Source: Raoultibacter massiliensis
GTDB lineage: Bacteria; Actinomycetota; Coriobacteriia; Coriobacteriales; Eggerthellaceae
DNA: 64,000 nucleotides
Assembly: GCF_900199545.1 (NCBI RefSeq)
Contig: NZ_LT962671.1
Coordinates: 1,680,231-1,744,230 of the forward strand
Direction: 5' to 3'
In this document: piece by piece, positions 25,103 through 34,296 of the stretch
Position numbering within the stretch: position 1 is the first letter of the stretch
How the letters are laid out: every line of letters starts with the position of its first letter
Notes under the pieces: generated by a model
Told to the model about the DNA's origin: nothing
The model's input: only the letters and a program-made list of their open reading frames with translations
Database searches by the model: none
Program-made: the position numbers and the translations under genes

Positions 25103-26385
25103 AGCGCCTTCACACCCTTCCGCACATCCTTGAGCACGTTCCACATGCCGAGCTCCTTGACCGGACCCATGGCCTTCTTCTTGATCGGCTGCACAGGAGA
25201 TCCGTCAACCGTGAACATCGAGCGCAATATATCCGCCGCCATCTCAGGATACCCGCAGAAGATCCGCGAGGTGCCCTCCATGAACGAGGGGAAATTGCGA
25301 TACGCCTGCAAGTCCTTGAGCACGAAGCTGTTCTCGAGCTTCGTTCGATACGACGAAAGCCGAGCCGACGAGACGTCGCCCGCCTCGAGCGCTTCAAGCA
25401 CTGTCTGAGCGGCGATCTCGCCCGAAGCGACCGCATAGTCCATGCCGCGAACCTGATAGCCCAAATTGATGCACAGCATGCCAGCATCGCCCGTGACCAG
25501 GCAGCCGTCGGCGTAAAGCGTCGGAATCATATCGTATCCGCCCTCGGGGATAAGGTGTCCGGAATATTCGACGAGCTTGCCTCCCCTGAGAACCGGCGCG
25601 ACAGACGGATGGTTTTTGAAATCCTCCATCATCTGGTAGACCGGAACCTTCGATGTGCAGAGATCGGACAAGGTTGCCACCAAGCCGATTGAAATCGACT
25701 CGCGGTTCGTGTACAGAAAACCGCCGCCTACATGCCCATGGGTCGCCGCGCCGGCAAACAGCCAGGCGGATCCTCCCCCGGCCTCCGCCTGGAAACGATC
25801 TGCGATAACCTGTTCGGGCAGCTCGATCGTCTCTTTTACGCTCACGGCGAGCTGGTGGGCAGACGGACGGGTGGCAAGCTTCGTCTTCTCGGTCAGAAGC
25901 GAGTTCACGCCATCGGCCAAAATGGTGACTTCTGCGGTTATCTCGTCCTCCCCTGCGCGAACGCCGACGATCCTGCCGTCCTCCCACACGAGATCTTCGA
26001 CCGTGATCCCGAAAATGCACTCGGCACCGGCTTCTTCGGCCTTTGCCGCAAGCCAGCGGTCGAAAGGACCGCGCAGCACGGAATACGAGCTGTTCTCGGG
26101 TCGTCCGAGCTCGGGCGAAGCGAACTCGATCGTCGTATTCTCATTCTCCGTGATCAGGGAAATCTTCTCTTTGGTAATCTTGCGCTCCAGGGGAGCCTCG
26201 TCTTCGAAATCCGGAAACACCGGCCGAAGCGAATGCGTGTAGATGCGCCCGCCCGTCATGTTTTTCGAGCCCGCATCGCCGCCGCGTTCGATCAGAAGCA
26301 CGCTTTTTCCCTCGCGCGCCAGCACGCAGGCCGCAACGGATCCGGCGCACCCGGCTCCCACGACTATCGCATCGAAATCTGCCAT
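25099..26385 (-). CDS. fixC: FixC-like ETF:quinone oxidoreductase (FAD)
   Basis: 428 residues. N-terminal FAD fold with GAGCAGSVAA (residues 10-19) and ERGG; TGGRIY and the C-terminal DAGMLCINLGYQVRGMDYAVASGEIAAQTV segment are FixC hallmarks. The C-terminal Fe-S part found in eukaryotic ETF-QO is supplied by FixX instead. Operon position between the CaiC-like ligase (12-base gap) and fixX matches the cai/fix arrangement of enterobacteria. Peripheral membrane enzyme linking ETF to the quinone pool. Confidence 0.92.
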   Translation of the reverse strand: MADFDAIVVGAGCAGSVAACVLAREGKSVLLIERGGDAGSKNMTGGRIYTHSLRPVFPDFEDEAPLERKITKEKISLITENENTTIEFASPELGRPENSSYSVLRGPFDRWLAAKAEEAGAECIFGITVEDLVWEDGRIVGVRAGEDEITAEVTILADGVNSLLTEKTKLATRPSAHQLAVSVKETIELPEQVIADRFQAEAGGGSAWLFAGAATHGHVGGGFLYTNRESISIGLVATLSDLCTSKVPVYQMMEDFKNHPSVAPVLRGGKLVEYSGHLIPEGGYDMIPTLYADGCLVTGDAGMLCINLGYQVRGMDYAVASGEIAAQTVLEALEAGDVSSARLSSYRTKLENSFVLKDLQAYRNFPSFMEGTSRIFCGYPEMAADILRSMFTVDGSPVQPIKKKAMGPVKELGMWNVLKDVRKGVKAL

Positions 26386-26397
26386 GGTCGTCCTTCC

Positions 26398-27969
26398 TTA
26401 CATCAGTTGTTCTTTTATCTTCTCGAGATAATCCTTCGGCACTTTCCCCGACGCGTTTCGAACGAGCGAGTCGACGAACAGCACCTTGCGCGGCTTCTTG
26501 TACCCGCCAAGCCTATGCGCGCAGTGGGCGACGATATCGGCTTCCGTAACATCCGATCCCTCTTTGCGAACCACGACGGCGGCAAGCGTTTCGCCCCAAA
26601 CGGCATCGGGAATGCCGATCACGACGACATCGACGATATCGTCGCCCATGGCTTCGATGCACCGCCCGACCTCAAGGGGATAGACGTTTTCTCCGCCGGT
26701 AATGACCAGGTTGTTCTTACGATCGACAAGCGTCAAGAACCCCTCTTCGTCCAAAATGCCGATATCGCCCGTGCAATACCAGCCATCCCTGATGACATCG
26801 TCCGTACGCTCCGGATCGCGGTAGTACCCGCTCATCAGGGTTCTCGTTTTCACGAGAACCTCGCCCGCGATTTCGGGAGGACACGTTTTGCCGGTGCGGT
26901 CCACAACCTTGAGTTCCATGCCGGGAACCACCGTACCCACCGTAGAGAGGAGTCGGGGGTTCTTGTGGTGCTCGGGGGTCAGCATGGTAATGGCCGAAGC
27001 CGTTTCCGTCATGCCGTAGCCTTGAAGGAAATCGCACTTCAAAAGCTTTTGGCATCGGGTCAGCAGATCAAGGCTGATCGGCTCCCCTCCGTACACGATA
27101 AGCCTGAGGGTGTCGATGCCGATGTCGTTTCGCTCGACGTAATCGGCAAGCGCGCGCAGCAAAAACGGAACGAGCCCAACGCGCGTGACCCCGTACGTCC
27201 TGATCATCGCAGCCACATCTTCAGGCTTATGGGAATCGGCGATCACGAGCTCCGCGCCGTTCGCCACCGTGACGAATGCGGTAACGCACGTGACGTGGAA
27301 CAGGGGCAAGACGCTCAGGGAAACGTCATCGGGAGTGAACCACATCTCCTTCGTGTCGATCTCGATGCGGGCCAAAAGCGCCTCATGCGAGAGGAGCACG
27401 CCCCGTGGCATGCCCGTCGTGCCGCTCGTATACAGCATGATGACGGCATCCGAAGCCGAAACGTCGGCAGCAGCTTCAAGCGGCTCGGCTTCAGCGAGCA
27501 CGTTTTCGTAATCGAACGCATCCACGCCATCCGCTATCGCAACCGCACGCGCCCTCGCCGCCTCGTCACCCGCCACGCCGTCGAGCAGAATCAGCGTGAG
27601 CGGCCTGCCGACGGATTCCAGATGATCCTTCAATACGTCGTACATGGCGCACGAGAGAAAAACGATGCGCGCATCCGAGCGCCGCAGCAATCCCACGATG
27701 CTGAGCGCCGACAGGCGCGTGTTGTACTGCTCGCACACCGCGCCCAGGCGAGCGCACGCAAAGACGATCTCTATGCATGCGCTCGTATTGGGCGTGATAA
27801 CGGCTACATGCCCCCGCCTTTCGGTTCCCCGATCGGCAAGGGCGCCAGCCAGCCGATCAACCCGGTCCTTCACGTCGGAAAACGTGAAGGACCGATCCTT
27901 GAAGCGCATGGCAACCTTGTCAGGATGAGCGTTCGCGGACGCGTCTAGTATGTCGACGAGGTTGATCAA
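26398..27969 (-). CDS. Acyl-CoA synthetase (CaiC-like, AMP-forming)
   Basis: 523 residues. ANL-superfamily motifs are intact: YTSGTTGMPRGVLLSH (A3), YGMTETAS (A5), WYCTGDIG (A7), DRKNNLVITGGENVYP (A8) and a C-terminal GKVPKDY lysine. It activates a carboxylic acid through an acyl-AMP to acyl-CoA. Closest in type to crotonobetaine/carnitine-CoA ligase CaiC and BaiB-like enzymes, but substrate cannot be assigned. Start appears to be TTG 27969, overlapping the CaiB-like stop by 4 bases (TTGA). Confidence 0.85.
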   Translation of the reverse strand: MINLVDILDASANAHPDKVAMRFKDRSFTFSDVKDRVDRLAGALADRGTERRGHVAVITPNTSACIEIVFACARLGAVCEQYNTRLSALSIVGLLRRSDARIVFLSCAMYDVLKDHLESVGRPLTLILLDGVAGDEAARARAVAIADGVDAFDYENVLAEAEPLEAAADVSASDAVIMLYTSGTTGMPRGVLLSHEALLARIEIDTKEMWFTPDDVSLSVLPLFHVTCVTAFVTVANGAELVIADSHKPEDVAAMIRTYGVTRVGLVPFLLRALADYVERNDIGIDTLRLIVYGGEPISLDLLTRCQKLLKCDFLQGYGMTETASAITMLTPEHHKNPRLLSTVGTVVPGMELKVVDRTGKTCPPEIAGEVLVKTRTLMSGYYRDPERTDDVIRDGWYCTGDIGILDEEGFLTLVDRKNNLVITGGENVYPLEVGRCIEAMGDDIVDVVVIGIPDAVWGETLAAVVVRKEGSDVTEADIVAHCAHRLGGYKKPRKVLFVDSLVRNASGKVPKDYLEKIKEQLM

Positions 27970-29207
27970 AGCCCACCCACGTAGTCGCTCTTGCGAAGAA
28001 TGCCCTTCTCGTAGAACTCCGCGACCTCTTCCTTGGAAAACCCGAGATCATCAAGGATGTCGTCGTTATCCATTCCCTGCGAAGGGCAACCGCGCCATAT
28101 CTGCGAAGGCTGATTGGCGAAGCGGGGCACGGAGGTGACGCCCTTGACCTTCCTGCCGTCAACGGTATCCCACTCGATCCAGGTGTTGCGGGCAAGATAA
28201 TGCGGATGCTTCTCCATCATGTCGTAGTTCATGACGACCGAACACGGAATGCCGACTTTCGCCATGGCCTCCGCAAATTCGGCGGCAGTATGCTCGGAAG
28301 CGAACTTCTCGATCGCGCCGTCGAACACCGGCGCACCCTCCGAATGGATGCCGACCGAGGGAATGCCCTCGGGGAACATCTCGGAGCCGTACTCGAGGCC
28401 GAAGAACTCGATGGCCTTCTTAGTCGGACCCTGACCTGCAGTGAAGAGGTATACGCCCTCGCCGTCTTTGCACTCGTAGTAACCGGCGCCGGCGGAGATG
28501 TTGTCGCGCGGAGCCCCCGCTCCGCGATCTTCCTGGATCTGCTTCTCGAACCATTTGCCGAACAGACCCGCCTGGCAGCGGACGGCGGCTTCGAACTGGG
28601 CGAGGTCGAAGCTTTCGCCCTTGCCCGTGCGCTGCGCGTTCACGTATGCGGCAAGCGACGAGCCGTATGCGAACAAGCCCGCGTAGTAGTCCGTCACGAA
28701 CTTCTGAATCATGAGCGGCGGACCATCCTGGTACCCGTTGAGGTACATGAGGCCGCTGAACGCGCTTACGGTGAAATCGTAGCCGGGCAAGCTCACGTAA
28801 TCGGGGTCGCCCGTCATGCCGTAACCTGACATATGACCTATGACCAGCCTCGGATTGTGCTCCCACAAGAGCGAATCGGGGTAGCCCCACTTCTCCCACT
28901 GGCCGCCACGGGATGCCTCGATGAATATATCGGCATCTTCGATCAGCTTCAGGAATATCTCATGACCCTCAGGGGACACGACGTCGAGCATCAGGTTGCG
29001 CATGTTGCGGCGCTCGTTTTGCACGCCCCACCCGTCCTGCGTCCAGCGGAACGGGTCGATGCCCTTCGGCGGCTCGAGCCAGATAACGTCGGCGCCGTTT
29101 TCGGCGAACAGTTCGCCGGCGAAGGGGCCGGCCGTCGAGACGGCCGACACCACAACTTTAAGACCTTGAAGATTACCAAACGCGGGAATATCGGAATGCT
29201 TTGCCAT
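27966..29207 (-). CDS. Family III CoA-transferase (CaiB/BaiF type)
   Basis: 413 residues. Moves CoA between carboxylates without free acid release. The family signature LPGYDFTVSAFSGLM contains Asp-144, the expected catalytic aspartate that forms a mixed anhydride; NERRNMRNLMLD and GMSGYG-like segments also fit. Start at ATG 29207, where AAGGGAG is 9 bases upstream; the earlier in-frame ATG at 29216 would leave no spacing. With ligase, dehydrogenase, ETF and FixCX it forms a carnitine-like CoA cycle. Confidence 0.88.
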   Translation of the reverse strand: MAKHSDIPAFGNLQGLKVVVSAVSTAGPFAGELFAENGADVIWLEPPKGIDPFRWTQDGWGVQNERRNMRNLMLDVVSPEGHEIFLKLIEDADIFIEASRGGQWEKWGYPDSLLWEHNPRLVIGHMSGYGMTGDPDYVSLPGYDFTVSAFSGLMYLNGYQDGPPLMIQKFVTDYYAGLFAYGSSLAAYVNAQRTGKGESFDLAQFEAAVRCQAGLFGKWFEKQIQEDRGAGAPRDNISAGAGYYECKDGEGVYLFTAGQGPTKKAIEFFGLEYGSEMFPEGIPSVGIHSEGAPVFDGAIEKFASEHTAAEFAEAMAKVGIPCSVVMNYDMMEKHPHYLARNTWIEWDTVDGRKVKGVTSVPRFANQPSQIWRGCPSQGMDNDDILDDLGFSKEEVAEFYEKGILRKSDYVGGL

Positions 29208-29229
29208 GAAAGACATCTCCCTTCGAGAT

Positions 29230-30597
29230 TTACGCTACGTATGTGTCGAAGAACTCGATTGCGCTGTTTGCCGCCAGCTCGGTACCAACGCCCGCGCCAC
29301 CTGCTTCGGCGCCGACGATGTAAAGGCCCTCGATCGGCGTCTTGATGGCCGGACGATCCTTGCCCGCCTGGCCCGCCTGCTGGGCGATGCCGATGCCTGC
29401 GCCATCTTCGCCCATAATCCGTGCAGCATCGGAAGGGAATACCTTCTCTACAAAAACCGCATGGTCGCGAAGGCCGGGGAAGCTCTCCTCTGCGATGTCG
29501 ATAAGCGCCTCGAGGATGGCCGGGCAGTACTCGTCGGGAATACCTGCGGGAACGGCCGTCGTCATCATGACCAGCTGCTTTCCCTCGGGGGCAACCGAAG
29601 GATCGAAGCTCGAGGGAACGACGATGAAGGAATTGAGCTCCTCGGGCACCTCGCCCGCCATCAGCTTGTCGTTGTATTCCTTGACGGGGACCGACGAGAA
29701 GCCGGAAAGCATTTTGATCTCGGGGCTGATCACCGTATCGAGCGCGAAGCGCGCGATGATCGACACGAACGAAATCTCGAGATTCTTCACGTACTCGACG
29801 TACTCGGCATCGAAATGCTCGGCACCGACAAGGTCGCGCACCGTCTCCTGGATGCCTGCGTTCGATACGATCATGTCGGCACGGAACTCCTCGCCGCCGA
29901 CGATCACGCCGACCGCCTTGCCGTCCTCGATGACGATCGTATCGACAGGCTTGCCGAAATAGGTCTCGACGCCGTACTGCTCAAGGCCGCCCATGTAGGC
30001 GCTCAGAATGGAAACGCAACCGCCCGACGGGTATCCGGAAGCGTGGGCTTCGGCCTCCCATTTGAGGCAGCGGGCGAATTCGCCCGCCGATAGGCGGTAT
30101 TCGGGAATGCAGCAGTAGATGAATCCGATCTGGCTCACGCACGCATGAACGAAGGGGTCGGTCGTGTAGGTGTTCAAGAACTCCTCGAGCGTCTGGCCGT
30201 CGTATTCGCCCGTCTCCTCATCGGTCATGTTCTTGACATCGGTAACCATCTTGATGACGGCATCGAAATCCTCGTCGGGAACGCGGCCTTTGAGGTCTTG
30301 GGGGAACTTGAACTTTTCGCCGCCCGTCGACTGGATGGGGCGAACTTTCGTGAACTCGATGTCGTTTTCCACCCCGCAACGGTCGAGCAGCTGGATCAGC
30401 GGACCCTTCTCCCCGCGGGAGATCAAATGGACGCCGAAGTCGACCGTGAAGTCATCGCGCTTCGACGAGCCGATACGTCCACCGGGTTGCAGTCGCTTCT
30501 CGAACAGGGCGACCTTCTTGCCGCTGTTCGCGAGAAGCAGCGCAGAGGCAAGGCCTCCGACGCCTGCACCGATGACGATCGCATCGTATTGCTTCAT
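29230..30597 (-). CDS. FAD-dependent oxidoreductase (phytoene desaturase/CrtISO-like)
   Basis: 455 residues. N-terminal dinucleotide fold GAGVGGLASALLLANSGKKVALFEKR (residues 10-35), PGGRIGS, and a C-terminal FAD motif GLYIVGAEAGGAGVGTELAANSA, as in the phytoene dehydrogenase/retinol saturase group. In an operon with acyl-CoA dehydrogenase and ETF it may saturate or desaturate a C=C bond of the substrate; this is inference. 23 bases separate its stop from the CaiB-like start. Confidence 0.82.
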   Translation of the reverse strand: MKQYDAIVIGAGVGGLASALLLANSGKKVALFEKRLQPGGRIGSSKRDDFTVDFGVHLISRGEKGPLIQLLDRCGVENDIEFTKVRPIQSTGGEKFKFPQDLKGRVPDEDFDAVIKMVTDVKNMTDEETGEYDGQTLEEFLNTYTTDPFVHACVSQIGFIYCCIPEYRLSAGEFARCLKWEAEAHASGYPSGGCVSILSAYMGGLEQYGVETYFGKPVDTIVIEDGKAVGVIVGGEEFRADMIVSNAGIQETVRDLVGAEHFDAEYVEYVKNLEISFVSIIARFALDTVISPEIKMLSGFSSVPVKEYNDKLMAGEVPEELNSFIVVPSSFDPSVAPEGKQLVMMTTAVPAGIPDEYCPAILEALIDIAEESFPGLRDHAVFVEKVFPSDAARIMGEDGAGIGIAQQAGQAGKDRPAIKTPIEGLYIVGAEAGGAGVGTELAANSAIEFFDTYVA

Positions 30598-30645
30598 AAC
30601 GCTTCCTCCTTCTTCGCTTGGTATGCCGTTATCGCGTTGCTTGCG

Positions 30646-31104
30646 CTAGTGCTGTGCAGGAAGTGCATAGTAGTTAAAGCTCATGAGGGCGATGTCCTCG
30701 CCGTCGACGTCAACGAGCGGCACGTCGAGGAAGTAGTTTCCGCGACCGCGCTCTTCGACCTCCTTGATCTTCTCGGCGGCCTCTTCTTCGGTAAGGGCGA
30801 TGTCGGCGATCAGATCCTTGGTTCCGGGCTTGAGGTATTTGCACTCGACGCTCTTCAGAATCGGAACGTATTTGTCGGTGCCGTAGGTAGCCATGAACAG
30901 CGTGCCGCCCGCGATCTCGGCCAGCACGAATTCGCTGCCCGCGTAGGCGATGCCGACATGGTTCTTGTGCAGTTCGGTCACCGGAAGGCGCAGACGCACA
31001 TGGCGCTCCTCGACGACTTCGGCCTCAAGCTTGGCGAGGTTGATGTACGGCGTCGGACCGTCGCTGACGTTCTTTGCCAATCCCTCGAAAAACTTCTCAT
31101 CCAT
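30646..31104 (-). CDS. Hotdog-fold thioesterase-like protein (DUF4442/PaaI type)
   Basis: 152 residues. The pattern HKNHVGIAYAGSEFVLAEIAGGTLFM, followed by beta-strands (VECKYLKPGTKDLIADIAL), fits hotdog thioesterases of the PaaI/DUF4442 group. It would release or proofread acyl-CoA in the pathway encoded around it. No exact catalytic residue is assigned, since the family is diverse. GGAGG precedes ATG 31104. Confidence 0.7.
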   Translation of the reverse strand: MDEKFFEGLAKNVSDGPTPYINLAKLEAEVVEERHVRLRLPVTELHKNHVGIAYAGSEFVLAEIAGGTLFMATYGTDKYVPILKSVECKYLKPGTKDLIADIALTEEEAAEKIKEVEERGRGNYFLDVPLVDVDGEDIALMSFNYYALPAQH

Positions 31105-31134
31105 TGAAATCCTCCTCTTGTTCGAACGGTTTGC

Positions 31135-32079
31135 TTACGCTTTCAGCCCCGCAACGAGTTTGGGGACAACCTCGTACAGATCGCCCACGATGCCGTAATC
31201 CGCCTGCTTGAACACGGGAGCGTTCTTATCCTTGTTGATTGCGATGATGGTCTTTGCGGTGTTCGCGCCCACCATATGCTGGATCTGACCCGAAACCCCT
31301 ACGGCAACGAACACGTCGGGCTTGAGCATGGCGCCCGAAACGCCGATGTAGCGTTCCCGTGACATCCAGTTCACTCCTTCGGCGATGGGGCGCGTGCACC
31401 CGACTTCCGCCTCGATTGCCTGGGCGAACTCGTTGATCATCTGCAGATCCTCTTCGTTTTCGATGCCGCGGCCCACGCTCACCACGCGGCGCGCGGCGGC
31501 GAGGTTCACAGACTCGACCGTGCGGGGCTTCGTCTCGATGAGCTTCAGCCCGGAAGCAGCATCCGCCGCAGGAAGCTCCGTCACCGCCGCCTCGGGCGCA
31601 TCGCCTTCGAGAGGCGGCTCGTTCAAGAGCAGGCCGTCTCCCAGAAGGATGACTGCCGGGGCGCTCGTGGCCTTTTCGATGCTGTAGGCGCTGCCGCCGA
31701 ACACCATGTGCTCGGCAAACAGGCAGCCGTCGTCGACCCACACCCGCGTTGCGTCGTTGACCACGCGCGTATGCGCCGAAGCGGCGATGCGGGCGGCGGC
31801 CAAACGCATCCGCTTGGTCGTTGCAACCAGTATCGCGTCGGGCTTTCGTTCGGCAGCGGCAGCGGCAACGGTCGCAACGCAATCTTCAACAAGGGCGCCG
31901 TCTCGCTTTGCAGCGAGCAGCACCGCATCGGCGCCCGCTCCTTTGACGGCCTGTGCGGCATCGGCCGATCCGAGCACAACCGCCTCGACCGTATCGCCGA
32001 GCCTGCGGGCCACGGAGCACAAAGAGGCGTAGCTTTCAGGGGTCTCGCCAAGAACCCATACCGTGTTCACTCTACTCAT
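31135..32079 (-). CDS. etfA: Electron transfer flavoprotein alpha subunit
   Basis: 314 residues, FixB type. C-terminal FAD-binding segment is clear: VSVGRGIENEEDLQMINEFAQAIEAEVGCTRPIAEG, then GVSGQIQHMVGANTAKTIIAINKDKNAPVFKQADYGIVGDLYEVVPKL. Accepts electrons from the acyl-CoA dehydrogenase encoded in the same operon and passes them to FixC. 12 bases follow the EtfB stop. Confidence 0.95.
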   Translation of the reverse strand: MSRVNTVWVLGETPESYASLCSVARRLGDTVEAVVLGSADAAQAVKGAGADAVLLAAKRDGALVEDCVATVAAAAAERKPDAILVATTKRMRLAAARIAASAHTRVVNDATRVWVDDGCLFAEHMVFGGSAYSIEKATSAPAVILLGDGLLLNEPPLEGDAPEAAVTELPAADAASGLKLIETKPRTVESVNLAAARRVVSVGRGIENEEDLQMINEFAQAIEAEVGCTRPIAEGVNWMSRERYIGVSGAMLKPDVFVAVGVSGQIQHMVGANTAKTIIAINKDKNAPVFKQADYGIVGDLYEVVPKLVAGLKA

Positions 32080-32091
32080 GCGGCTTCACCC

Positions 32092-32853
32092 CTACCATGA
32101 TGCTTTGATGTTGGAAACAAGCTCCCCGATGTTCTCGTCGGAGCAGCCTTCGTACACGACCTGCTTGCGCTCGATGCTTTCGGGAGCCTTGACCGACAGG
32201 GTTTCGACGCCGCTCTCGGGAAGGCCGCCCACTTCGTCGAGCGTCCATTTGGTAACCGGCTTTTTGCCGGCAGCGAGGATGTCCTTGAGTTGCGGAATCC
32301 TCGGGAGGTTGACATCGGTCGTCACCGAGACAACGGCGGGGAGCGCCACTTCGAGCACCTCGACTTCGTTTTCGAGCGTGCGCTCGACAACGACCGCGCC
32401 GTCTTTCGCCTCGATGCCGCTGACGGCGTTCACGACGGGAAGGCCGAGCAAGGCGCCGACAAGAGATCCGACCTGCTGGGCGTAAAGATCAGCGGATCCC
32501 TCCCCGCAGATGACGAGGTCGTATTCCATGTTTTTGAGGGCAGCCGCCAAAACGGCAGCGGTCTGGTACGCATCGGCGGATTCGACCGCCTCGTCAACCA
32601 CGCAGAACAACTCGTCGGCACCGCGCGAAAGGGCAGCCTTGACGAGCTTCGTATCGACGAGCTTGGGTCCGCCGGCCGAAAGAAGGACCGCCCGGCCGCT
32701 CGTCGCCTCGGCGAGCTTCACCGCCTCCTCGATGGCCATGAGATCGTACTCGCCGAGCACGATCTCCGCCTTCGCGGTGTTCAGGCTCCCGTCAGGATTG
32801 ACATCGATGTCCTGGGCATCGGGAACCACCTTGTAACACGCAACAGTGTTCAT
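32092..32853 (-). CDS. etfB: Electron transfer flavoprotein beta subunit
   Basis: 253 residues, FixA type. Shows NPYDLMA-like EYDLMAIEEAVKLAEA, DLVICGEGSADLYAQQVGSLVGALLGLPVVNAVSGIE and LPAVVSVTTDVNLPRIPQLKDILAAGKKPV, all typical of EtfB. Pairs with EtfA immediately downstream. Confidence 0.95.
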   Translation of the reverse strand: MNTVACYKVVPDAQDIDVNPDGSLNTAKAEIVLGEYDLMAIEEAVKLAEATSGRAVLLSAGGPKLVDTKLVKAALSRGADELFCVVDEAVESADAYQTAAVLAAALKNMEYDLVICGEGSADLYAQQVGSLVGALLGLPVVNAVSGIEAKDGAVVVERTLENEVEVLEVALPAVVSVTTDVNLPRIPQLKDILAAGKKPVTKWTLDEVGGLPESGVETLSVKAPESIERKQVVYEGCSDENIGELVSNIKASW

Positions 32854-32880
32854 CGCTGCTTACTCTCTCCTTCCGATTGC

Positions 32881-34026
32881 CTACTGAGCCTCTTTGATAA
32901 GGGCGCGGCCCGCTGTATGCACCATGATCTCTTCGGTGCCGGCCATGATGCGATAGACCCGCTGGTCGCGCCACAGGCGGGAGATCCGGCAGTCGTGCGT
33001 ATAGCCGATGCCGCCCATGATCTGCATGGCGTCGTCTATGACCTCGAAGGCGGCCTGGCCCGTATAGCGCTTCACGAGCGAGGAGTCGATGGCGATGGAT
33101 TCGCCGTTCTCCTTCTTCCATGCAGCCTTGTAGAGCAGGTTCTGCATGTTTTCGATCTTGATCTTCATGTCGACGATCTTTTCCTGGATCAGCTGGAAGG
33201 AGCCGATGGTCTTGCCGAACTGCTCGCGCTGACCGGCGTACTTGACCGCTTCGTCGTAAGCGCAGCGGGCCATGCCAACGTTTGCCGCGCAGATGGTGAG
33301 CCGCTCAACCTCGAAGTTCTTCATAAGCTGATAGAAGCCCTTGCCCTCAACGCCCACGAGATCGGTCTCTTCGCATTCGACGTCGTTGAGATGCACTTCG
33401 TAGGTACCGCACATGTTGTTGCCGATCTTGTCGAGCTTTTCGATCGTGATGCCCGGGCGGTCCATCGGGAACAGATACATGCTGAAATCCTTGTAGGGGT
33501 TCTCGTTGATACCGCTGCGGCAGACGCAGAGCATGTAGGGAGCGCGATCCGCACTCGTGTTGAACGTCTTGTTGCCGTTGATGTACACCTTGCCGTCGCG
33601 CTTGGTCGCCGTCGTCGCCATGGCGGCGCTGTCGGAGCCGGCCTGGGGCTCGGTGAACCCGAGCGTGAAAGGCTTGATGCCTTGAAGCGCGTACTTGAGG
33701 ATCTCCTTCTGCTGCGCCTCGTTGCCGAAGGCGAGGATGTCGTCAACCTCGGTTGCGAAGTTGATCCAAACAAGCGACGGGTAGCCGAGGGCATGCGCCT
33801 CTTCGGCAACCATGATCTGGGTCATGATATCGGTCGGGGTGCCGCCGAACTCCTCGGGAATCCCCAAAGACGAGAAGCCCGCTTCCACGAGGGCGTCGAT
33901 GGCCTTTTGAGGGTACTCGTGGTTCTTGTCGCACTCTTTGAAATAGCTCTCGAAATTGCCCCGCTCCATGACGGTCCTGAGGCTTTCGAGCAGAAGCTCC
34001 TGCTCTTCGGTCTTCTTGAAGTCCAT
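32881..34026 (-). CDS. Acyl-CoA dehydrogenase (CaiA-like)
   Basis: 381 residues, three-domain acyl-CoA dehydrogenase: helical N-terminus, a beta domain with GFTEPQAGSDSAAMATTA, and a C-terminal helical domain with QLIQEKIVDMKIKIE, GGIGYTHDCRISRLWRDQRVYRI. Where many members have catalytic Glu in EGT, this one has MAGTEEIM, so the base must lie elsewhere, as in the isovaleryl-CoA type, or the enzyme works as a reductase. Same length as crotonobetainyl-CoA reductase CaiA (380). GGAG is 7 bases before ATG 34026. First gene of the nine-gene operon, divergent from lysR. Confidence 0.9.
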   Translation of the reverse strand: MDFKKTEEQELLLESLRTVMERGNFESYFKECDKNHEYPQKAIDALVEAGFSSLGIPEEFGGTPTDIMTQIMVAEEAHALGYPSLVWINFATEVDDILAFGNEAQQKEILKYALQGIKPFTLGFTEPQAGSDSAAMATTATKRDGKVYINGNKTFNTSADRAPYMLCVCRSGINENPYKDFSMYLFPMDRPGITIEKLDKIGNNMCGTYEVHLNDVECEETDLVGVEGKGFYQLMKNFEVERLTICAANVGMARCAYDEAVKYAGQREQFGKTIGSFQLIQEKIVDMKIKIENMQNLLYKAAWKKENGESIAIDSSLVKRYTGQAAFEVIDDAMQIMGGIGYTHDCRISRLWRDQRVYRIMAGTEEIMVHTAGRALIKEAQ

Positions 34027-34146
34027 AGTGCACTCCTTCTCTTGTACGGCGGATTGAATAGAGATCTTTGCCGAAAGGCCGTCTCGAGACCCCGGCGGAA
34101 GCGACAGATCCATCCCCACGGACCTTCATATGCGCCGCTTTTCTGG

Positions 34147-34262
34147 TATTATAGAAACATGCGCGAGTATGACCCAAATACGTATGTTGTTAAGGCCGAT
34201 ACTCAGAACTGCACACCTGTTCATGCATTTTCTGTTACTCTTCATTTCACTTTTCGAATAAT
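34147..34262 (+). repeat. Left copy of an inverted pair flanking lysR
   Basis: About 115 bp homologous, in inverted orientation, to 35361-35472. Best block: TATTATAG, ATGCGCGAGTATG and CAAATACGTATGTTG (34175-34189), then after a diverged middle TTCACTTTTCGAATAA. It contains a -10-like TATTAT (34147-34152) 6 bases before an ATG. Confidence 0.7.
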
Positions 34263-34296
34263 CCAAGAACGCAGCCGAAAAACGGGGGACTCCTAA
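34159..34296 (+). CDS. Possible 45-codon leader peptide upstream of lysR
   Basis: ATG 34159 opens MREYDPNTYVVKADTQ... and closes with TAA 34294-34296, which overlaps the lysR ATG (TAATG). A TATTAT box lies 6 bases upstream, so it would be leaderless. The related copy at 35459 (minus) opens MREYGTNTYVAGAETK. However, the conserved TTCACTTTTCGAA block is in different frames in the two copies, which argues that DNA rather than peptide is conserved. Translation is uncertain. Confidence 0.3.
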   Translation: MREYDPNTYVVKADTQNCTPVHAFSVTLHFTFRIIQERSRKTGDS

